Shown here piece by piece: positions 56,931-64,000 of a stretch of 64,000 bases of DNA. Within the stretch, counting starts at the first letter, position 1, and each line of letters begins with the position of its first letter. This stretch comes from Heliocidaris erythrogramma (lineage: Eukaryota > Echinodermata > Echinoidea > Camarodonta > Echinometridae), in the NCBI GenBank assembly GCA_025617745.1, contig CM046869.1, forward strand, positions 19,050,994 through 19,114,993, written 5' to 3'. The notes beneath the pieces were generated by a model, which worked only from the letters and a program-made list of their open reading frames with translations, had not been told where the DNA came from and made no database searches. The position numbers and the translations under genes were made by a program.

Positions 56931-57061
56931 CGTTTCATAAAACTTTTTATCAATAACAAGTTACAAATACTGTCATAAGCTACTGAAATCCTTGAATTGA
57001 CTGAGAGCGAACTTATCATAGAAATGAGGCAGTTGTTATTGATAACAAGTTTTATGAAACC
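56931..57061. repeat. Second member of the palindromic MITE family
   Basis: CGTTTCATAAAACTTTTTAT at the left and ATAACAAGTTTTATGAAACG-like sequence at the right are inverses. The centre ATAAGCTACTGAAATCCTTG matches the copy at 49012-49139. Confidence 0.75.
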
Positions 57062-57239
57062 GGGCCCAGAAGCACTACAAGGTAGAATGTCTTGTAATTA
57101 ACATAACATGGCCTTCGTTTCCATCTAGTATGGTCTACATACCACGTCGAGACAACGTTTTGAAGCAGGTACGCGAATAATCAACGTAAAGCACAGGTAT
57201 TATTCTCTTTTTTTCCTTTTTTTATTTTGTTTTGTTTAT

Positions 57240-58190
57240 TTATTTATTTTTGTTTATGACAACATTTTCATTTACGCGGATTCCAGAATGTCCAGGAATC
57301 CATTCAAAAGCCACCCTGCAATTCTGATTATGAATATTTAGTAACATTAATCTTATATCACATACCCGTTTATTCCCAGGGTTAAACTGCGAAATGGCTT
57401 GAATGGCACTTAAGCAATCCATAAAAATACATACATGTACAGGCTGATATTCTTCAATTCACTCAAGTGCCATGAGCACAGCAAAAAGTTCTGCTGTATA
57501 AATGGAGGTATTATCATTTAAACGTACATGCTTGGAGCATTTAAAAAACGGAATATAAACGCTACTCCCTGTAATATTTCTATTCTGATCAAATGATCCA
57601 TCTGTATATATCGCAGTGATTGACTCCACTTTGTTTGAATAATTTCTCTTGCCAAAAAAAACATTTTCATTTATATCCACAGAATGCTTAACTGAGTCAT
57701 ATATCTCTGTAGAAATAAATGGTTCATCAAAAAGCCAGTACGGAAAAGGATTATGCAAGGGATATATCGTTCCTGTATCATTCCACTTCCCTTCAAATGG
57801 GGTGTGGTGATCACTTTCTTTCCACTTGTCTGCAAAATAATGCTTTTGCCAGCAGTTCTTTTGCAGTTGATGATTAGGGTAAGAGTAATGAATACTAAGC
57901 TTATCCTTGTACAATTGACATAAGAAATCTCGACTTAATTGGAAATGGTGTTCACCACATTCAACCTGTAAGGCATTATGGGGTGTACCGCGTAAGCCCC
58001 AGTAACAAGAGCCTGGTATTGTATACTTTCGAGCTTTTGTTTGTGTGTCTTAGAAGCTGAATTAAAGGCCTCACAGCCATACTCTAGAATGGGTTTTATG
58101 AGCATCTTGTATAGACGTAACAGAGTGCAACTATCGGCACCCCATTTCATACCATTCTGCAAGGCTAGTGACGAGCCTTTTATACTCCCA
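57240..58190 (-). pseudogene. LINE fragment: end of reverse transcriptase plus RNase H domain
   Basis: Minus-strand fragments in order are NGMKWGADSCTLLRLYKMLI and KPILEYGCEAFNSASKTH (58160-57990, the RT end typical of jockey/I-type LINEs), then AIYTDGSFDQ (near 57615), IYTAELFAVLMALE (near 57465-57500), MDCLSAIQAI (near 57400) and FEWIPGHSGIRVNENV (near 57290). These are the RNase H DGS, E and D catalytic blocks and the WxPGHxG region. Frame breaks near 57930 and 57455 and early loss of the domain end show it is inactive. An A-rich tract (57188-57260 read as minus strand) follows the last block. The 5' part is absent. Confidence 0.8.
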
Positions 58191-58357
58191 GGGAATTTTT
58201 TTATTCTTCAATATTAACAGTAGTGGCCATTCGGGGAAATGAAATGTTATGTTCAGTCTGATGTCGGCCTGGCGCCGGTCTCGTCGGTCTCGTCGGTGGA
58301 CTGACTATAAATACGACCTTTTCTTTACTTAGGGTATAGCTTCATCAGATTACAACG

Positions 58358-58587
58358 AATAGACCGCTTCGGTAATGTATGCAAATTTTATACATACCTT
58401 TCAAACAAAGGTTGTTCTTGACAACCTGAAAGCTTGCTGGACATAGCAACAAATAATGTATGCAAACTGGATTCCAAGCATTGAGGCTCATTTTTAAACA
58501 GCAGGTTCAAGTCATGGAATAGCTCGTCACTAGGTGCTCAGAGAATATATGTGCATAAATTTGTATACATTACAGAAACGGTCTATT
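58358..58587. repeat. 230-bp TIR MITE, copy 1
   Basis: Ends AATAGACCGCTTCGGTAATG and (reverse complement) AATAGACCGTTTCTGTAATG. It contains TTGACAACCTGAAAGCTTGC and GACATAGCAACAAATAATGT, shared with copy 2 at 58902-59124. Confidence 0.85.
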
Positions 58588-58741
58588 GTCCACACTAGGA
58601 ACACTTAAATGCAATGGATTACAAACAGGTGGACGTAATAGTTAATTACTAGGAGTTTGACAAAGAGGTAAGCATTAAATTTGAATGCATTTATTACGAA
58701 AATGGCCTATTGACTGCATTACGAAATTCTCTATTCTCTAA

Positions 58742-59479
58742 TAGTTACGTACACAGACGGCTCCTCATGAGATATAGTGTTCACTTTTTTTTTGTTTTTA
58801 CATACATCAGAATTTGGGCACCTGACACATATTTGGCCACCATATCATATTCACAACGAATCTTTGTATTTTTAAATAAAAATAGCCATTTATTGAGCTT
58901 CTATAGACTGCTTCGGTAATGTATTCACATTTTATATACCTTTCAAACAGAGGTTATTCTTGACAACCTGAAAGCTTGCCGGACATAGCAACAAGTAATG
59001 TATGCAAACTGGATTCCAAGCATTGCGGCTCATTTATAAAAAGCAGGTTAATGAAATAGCTTGACACTCGGTGGTCAGAGAAGAAATGTGCACAACTTGG
59101 AATACATTACAGAATCGGTCTATTACTTGAGAAAAAGCATTTGAAGCTCTCTTTTCGACTCTAGTGATTAACTGGTCCTTTGGGCCCTTTGGGAACAAAT
59201 ACCAGGCCCCTGTGGTTTTTTATGGGTCTTAACCATTACACATTACCATATTCCAGTGGGTATTCAACACCAAACGTTTCTAACCCCATGCAAGGTTGGC
59301 TCTGAAATGCATAAAAACAATGGCTGGCCACTTAAACATAACATTTGGGCACTTTAGGACACTTTTTGAAATAAAAATCGGTCTGTGCCATCGTTTTCAG
59401 CATCAAATTTTACATAGGAATCCATGTTGAAAAAAAGTGAACACTATTTCCCATGAGGAGCCGTATGTGTACCTAACTA
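58742..59479. mobile_element. TIR element with ~45-bp ends, carrying a nested MITE
   Basis: The left end TAGTTACGTACACAGACGGC plus TCCTCATGAGATATAGTG mirrors the right end (reverse complement TAGTTAGGTACACATACGGC plus TCCTCATGGGAAATAGTG). The 230-bp MITE copy 2 (58902-59124) sits inside. The element ends about 27 bp before the splice acceptor of the SLC16 exon at 59507. Confidence 0.75.
58902..59124. repeat. 230-bp TIR MITE, copy 2 (nested)
   Basis: TATAGACTGCTTCGGTAATG at the left and CATTACAGAATCGGTCTATTA at the right. The body is nearly the same as copy 1 in the same orientation. Confidence 0.85.
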
Positions 59480-59517
59480 TAAGTGCTAATTCTGCTCTCT
59501 AATACAGGTTTATTAAA

Positions 59518-62500
59518 ATGGCTGAAGTTCATAGTGAAGATTCGAAGGGCAGACGGAAATACATTACTGTATTCAGCAAATTTGTCATTAATTGGATCGA
59601 GATGGCGATTTCCAAGTCATTCGGAGTCCTCATTCCTGTAATGATCCTAAATTTCTCAACAAATACGAGGACCTTAGGTTTTGTATGTAGCATGCCATCT
59701 GCCTGTATGACGGCGACAAGTAAGTTCTCTCTTTCTCCCCCCCCCCCCCACTCACCCTTCGCTCTTCAGCGGCGGATCCAGTTGAAGGCAGCGGCACGGG
59801 GGGGGGGGCACATCAAGATCAAGTATAAAAAGAAACTGCCCCCATTTATGCCCACTGGCGGATAATTTAGACACCCACTGCATGGGCACCTGCGAATGTG
59901 AAAGCCTCTTTTTCGTTCTTTTTTTTTTGTTGTTGGTTTTGTTTATGTTTTTGCCCTTTTTTTTCTTTTTTGCTTATAAGATTTTATTTTTAGAAAGAAG
60001 GCACCCCAAAGTAGAATAGTGATATTCCTCTTATGCGTGTTTATATTTTTGTTTTGCTTGAGAATTTGGAATAAACAGGCACTCAAAAAATCCTTCTTTT
60101 TTTTTCTTTCTCTTTTCTCTTCTTTTTTTTTCTTGTCAGAGAATTTTCAGAATTTTGCCCCACCCCTATAGCCAGAGAATCCTGGATCTGACTCACTTCC
60201 TGATCCACTTTCTTCCTCTATCTCCTTCCTCTGTCTCTCCTCTCTCGTCTGCTAAATTATTCTACGTCTACATCTGCTTCAGATATACGTTGGTAACCAC
60301 AAATGCATTTGAATGAGTCGCCACTTTTATTCATAATGGAAAGGCCCTTTTGAATAATCTAATTATATTTTAGAACATCAACCCCTTATCACTGTGTCAG
60401 CAATAATTTGTATTGCATTTGTGTGGTCGTATTGCAACCAGTTATATCTTATCCAAGAATATAACCAAACTTGACTGGGGAGGGGGAGCATTGTGCCCCT
60501 CATGCTTCCAGCTCTAGTGGCAGTAACTGTAACGGCATCGATTCTTTGAAGGTAGATATAACAAAATTATAGGTAAAAGGCAGCACCAAGCAGAAAGGAG
60601 AATTTATTGGAAAGAAAAATGGACACTTTTTGTAGTAAAAGGGACACTTATTCAGAAGTAAAGAGGGGCGCTTTTGGGTGTTTGAAAAAATGGGGGCACT
60701 GTGCTCCCCCCCCCCCCGGAGCGCCGCCTCTGATTTGCAAAATAAACAGTGCAAACAACACTTTGTATAATAAACGCGTATAATTGCCTAAGCAGGCTCC
60801 ATTGGCGCGATTGGCGCAGGTTATGACACAATCGAAATGACGCCTCGTGTGAGCCGGTCCTAACCGTTCAAGAAAAAAACTAAATGAAGTGAAATTAACA
60901 CCTTTTATGTTTATTTGCCCGTCCTTATATCTGCCAATTTATTCCGACAGGTCCCGTCGTTGCCTATGTCCTGAAGATTGGCGTGGTGAAACCTCGAGCG
61001 ATTGCTCTCACTGGTGCGTTCTTGTCCTCAGCAACTCTCATTGCTGCTGGCTTTATAACATCCATCCCAGCTCTTGGAGTATGCCTCTCAATAACGGGTA
61101 AATACATGTACTCTGATTCTAATTAAGGCCTGGTCAGACCTCACTGATAACGATAACGATAGCGATAGAGTGTATGCGTATAATATTGTACCGATAATAT
61201 ACGGGACTTGTGGTTCCGAAACGTTAATTTAGTGAAACTTTAAGTTAACAAAACAACGGCTCACTAACAGCGACGAGGGTTCAAACGGGCCCGAAACGAC
61301 GACGCTCGTTGTTCTGAGACTACGAGTCGAGCGTTAGTCATTTAACACGAGAAGAGAAGTCATCGTTAACAACGATATTGCTCAACTTAAAGTTTATTCT
61401 GTCCACACTGTCCGTAACTACGATGACGACCCCCGCTGCTCATGGTTCAGGCGTTAACCACAAACTCGCTGTGTTTCTGGAACTACAAGCGAAAGTTAAG
61501 CTCACTTCGCATGCTTCGTGTGAACCTGACTCATGATAACGACAACAGTGGTCAGACCTCAACGATTTTCGCAAAGATAAAATCATTGGTTCTGTCAGTC
61601 AAACACCATTGACACAGACACACAGCCTCCATCCCTTCCTCTTTAACTGACGTCACATCAAAGGAGTGGAATGATTGGCTCACAAATATTATCGTTGAGG
61701 TCTGTCCTGAAGGGGGAAAAAAAATCGGTCGCCGAGCGATCCAAACGAGATGACAAAATATCGGTCAGGAAGACTCAGTATAAATTGTGGAAGTCTGAAC
61801 TGGAACGACGGTTTTCAATGCCTTTTTAATACACATAAACAAGAGCGTGGAGCGATTTGGGAACGATTTAACGTTATATTTATAGTTTTCCTTATCCGTG
61901 GTTGAATGTTTATTTCAGGCTACACAGTGTCTCCTGTCAGTGACTTTTTCTTGGGGGAGGGGGGGGGGGGGGGGCAACAGTATATCTTTTGATCTAAACA
62001 CTATTTCATATAAAGTAAAAATTACAAAAATCACTGACGCGTTAAGGGGTCCAAAAACGCTGATTTTCAACAAAAAGGGGTGCTTTTGACTAATCTGACC
62101 GAAGTCAAACCTGTTTAGGGGTTTGGATGATGAAAAACCGCGCAAAAATCCTCGTTTAAGGGGTCTTTTTTCATCCAAGTATAAAACCTGTTTGGGGGTA
62201 TTTTGAAGACCCATGGACACGTGTACCTGTGTACACCCATATATCTGAGCGCCCCCCCCCCCCCCCCCCCCGGGACCCAACTCCTAGATTGTGCAGCCTC
62301 CCCCTTTTTATTTTGCGAGATATCTTTCTTTTTCTTTCTTTTTTCTTGTCTCATAATTTATGAATATTGGCCCGTATTCTCGAAAGGCGCCCAACTAAGT
62401 GTGTAGATTTAGGCCACCGAATTATGGAGAGCCACTGTCACCCTCTTTTAACCCTACAAAATCACCATAGTTCTGGGACTGAATGCAAACACAAAAACCG

Positions 62501-64000
62501 ACACTATAGAATTGAGTTCTGATGCTCATTTCATGCCGGAAAACGATTTTGTTTCTTTATTCTGTTACATAAATATAGTAATTTATACGGGACCTAAGCG
62601 TTGACGAATGGCCTTCCATAAATCAGGGGCCTAAGTGAAACCAGTCTTAACTGAGGACACTTTCGGGAATACGGGCCAGTGTGCCTCTCCGGCTCCTGTG
62701 GCGAAAAAGCATCATAGACCTAGCATTGAACATAATGGATAGTTTGCATTTTTAGCCGTTGGCTCTGAAGTACATGGAGGGCAGACACGAAAACTGCTTC
62801 CTCGCGAAGTGGCGCTGTTCATATTCTCAGTGCCGTTACCATCGATCTCTACCAGTCACAGACATAGATGTGCTCTCTCTTAGCCTCGATCACACTATAG
62901 AGTGGCGATAGGTCGCCGACCAACGACAAACCCAAAAAAAGCTGCAACCATCGACAACCACTGTCACTGAATTATGGAGAGCCATAAATATTAAAGAAAT
63001 TTTACTCGGCGACTGGTCGCCGATTGGTGGCAGACCAGTTATTAATTTATCCTTCAAATGGAAAATTGATAATTAATTAGCCACTAACGGGAATGTTAGC
63101 AAACGGTGGGCGGCTGGTCACCGACTGGTTGCAGATTGTTGGCCATTGTCTGTGCTTCTATGTACCTCCATCATGACTGATGAAGAATGGTCCACTAACG
63201 CAAACGGAAGAAATAAATATTATTGATGGGGAAGCGGTGGTCTACAGGTCGCCAGTGGGTTGCAGAGTGAGTGCTAAATGTTATATACCAGCCGGCTACC
63301 TTTAACTGGACAACCGACTGTAAATCTCCAGCCGACCAAAACCAGTCGCCGACCTTTAGAAAACTGACAACCAACTGCTTGTCGCTGGTCGGCGACCTTT
63401 CGCCTCTCTCGTGTGACTGAGTCTGAGGCACAGCCAGATTCAATCGAACTTCTGAAGATTCTGTTTATCTCTGTGTCAAATCATCTCCTCCTTTTATTTT
63501 CTTTTTAGGTATTGGCTTATCAATGGGATATCTGCTCTTTTTGTTTTCTTTTTAGGTATTGGCTTATCAATGGGATATCTGCCAGCGAAGGTGATGTTGA
63601 ATGAGTATTTTAAAAGGAGTTACGTGTTGATGGCTGCAGTTGCCAATCTGGGTAGTACGTCGGGTGCTTTCATCGCGCCGTTTATCATCGAGAGGTCGCT
63701 AGAGGCATACGGTTACGTTGGAGCGATGCTCATATTGGCTGCAATTACCTTGCATGCAATACCAGCAAGTGCAACTTTGAGGGAACCCAGAAATAGCCAT
63801 TCTAGATCCCCAAGAAAGAAGACAGACTATGATGAGACAAAGGATCTGCTTGCGGAAAGGGTGGATGATAGCGAGGGGGAAATGGCGAGTGTCGAAGACA
63901 AAAAAATGGAGCAATTTTATTCGAAAAATGAGGTAAATTCGTCCTCAGAGTGTCTTCAAAAATTTAGGGGGTGGGCTAAAAGTTGCGTTTTGATAAAAGA
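59518..64000 (+). CDS. SLC16-family (monocarboxylate transporter-like) gene, 5' three coding exons, runs off the window
   Basis: Exons 59518-59719 (acceptor at 59506, so a 5' UTR exon lies upstream), 60951-61097 and 63556 to beyond 64000 join in phase 1. Exon 1 encodes a short N-tail and the first membrane helix, FVINWIEMAISKSFGVLIPV. Exon 2 encodes VVKPRAIALTGAFLSSATLI and GFITSIPALGVCLS (TM2-3 region). Exon 3 encodes GIGLSMGYLPAKVMLNEYFK, then LMAAVANLGSTSGAFIAPFI and GYVGAMLILAAITLHAIPAS (TM4-6), then a charged cytosolic loop. The EYFKRS...MAAVANLGSTSG stretch matches the SLC16 YFxxRRxxAxGxAxxGSxxG signature. The DGGWGW motif usual at TM1 is replaced by RRKYITV, so substrate cannot be guessed; some SLC16 members carry monocarboxylates with protons, others do not. 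A GAG|GTAAAT at 63932 could be a donor, but the frame stays open to the end. Confidence 0.8.
59766..60760. repeat. G-tract repeat fragments in SLC16 intron 1
   Basis: GCGGCGGATCCAG followed by G runs near 59768-59812, and GGGGAGGGGGAGCATTG near 60477 with a C run and GGAGCGCCGCCTCTG near 60707-60733, resemble element ends of the CAGGGGCGGATCCAG type in opposite orientations. Confidence 0.4.
61131..61712. repeat. Compound TIR repeat in SLC16 intron 2
   Basis: TGGTCAGACCTCA occurs at 61129 and 61551, and its inverse TGAGGTCTGTCCTGA-like near 61698. GATAACGATAACGATAG-like and ACGATTTT/AATATTATCGTT words pair across it. It may be two related elements end to end. Confidence 0.5.
62369..62677. repeat. 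TIR element, 309 bp, GGCCCGTATTCTCGAAAG ends
   Basis: GGCCCGTATTCTCGAAAG at the left and CTTTCGGGAATACGGGCC at the right are inverses with one mismatch. AAGTGTG/CCTAAGTG words lie near both ends. No ORF. In SLC16 intron 2. Confidence 0.8.
62885..63421. repeat. TIR element, ~540 bp, GGTCGCCGACCA-rich
   Basis: CTCGATCACAC...GGCGATAGGTCGCCGACCA at the left mirrors TGGTCGGCGACCTTTCGCC...GTGTGACTGAG at the right. Several internal GTCGCCGA/TCGGCGAC words add more stem potential. In SLC16 intron 2. Confidence 0.75.
63488..63582 (+). repeat. 47-bp tandem duplication of the SLC16 exon 3 splice acceptor
   Basis: TTTTCTTTTTAG|GTATTGGCTT... occurs twice, at 63497-63535 and 63544-63582, identical over 39 bp with a 47-bp offset and two changes in the polypyrimidine part just before. 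Using the downstream AG (63554-63555) keeps the frame. Using the upstream AG (63507-63508) gives GIGLSMGYLLFLFSF and then TAG. Confidence 0.9.

Noticed and set aside
62115-62354. ORFs around the poly-C run near 62250
   Set aside because: Low complexity from G/C runs in an SLC16 intron, with no family resemblance.

Overview
This is a eukaryotic nuclear window, AT-rich and repeat-dense, with GT-AG spliced genes. The gene set (CDC26, TRUB2, a p67phox/NOXA1-type NADPH-oxidase activator and an SLC16 transporter) points to an animal. The many ACATGTA-type words, poly-G tracts, GA/CT microsatellites and nested foldback elements suggest a marine invertebrate, most likely an echinoderm such as a sea urchin. 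The species call is inference, because no marker gene fixes it.

Layout. 1.9-2.2 kb: intronless CDC26, an anaphase-promoting-complex subunit, on the minus strand. 3.5-9.2 kb: repeats, including a local 240-bp duplication, a decayed L1/Tx1-like LINE end and a hAT-like element with an 8-bp target duplication nested in another foldback element. 9.3-12.8 kb: a complete TRUB2-type pseudouridine synthase on the plus strand, five coding exons, all introns phase 1, the first apparently a GC-AG intron. Its stop codon lies in the first copy of a degenerate tandem repeat. 14.2-16.6 kb: abutting and nested foldback elements.

18.9-40.3 kb, minus strand: the main gene of the window, an NCF2/NOXA1-like oxidase activator. 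Eleven coding exons can be joined with matching phases. The predicted protein of about 1130 residues has two consecutive copies of the p67phox N-terminal module (TPR repeats plus the DYLGKA activation motif), then a 540-residue SH3-ligand-rich proline region, then one C-terminal SH3 domain. I see no PB1 domain and no internal SH3. The two modules share exon boundaries and phases, and a 42-codon linker with a splice acceptor before the second module argues for one fused gene rather than two genes. A third first-exon-like TPR exon lies 14 kb upstream at 54.1-54.2 kb, with no exons 2-4 of its own, so it may be an alternative first exon or a relic.

40.6-59 kb is mostly repeats: a 2.1-kb terminal-inverted-repeat element with a 590-bp foldback inside it, a tRNA-Thr-like pseudogene, G-tract elements, a 650-bp foldback element and a LINE fragment with an RNase H domain. 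59.5 kb to the window end: the first three coding exons of an SLC16-family (monocarboxylate transporter-like) gene on the plus strand. Its third exon is preceded by a 47-bp tandem duplication that has duplicated the splice acceptor. The gene runs off the window.

All statements come from reading the sequence and from remembered family features. No alignments or database searches were run.
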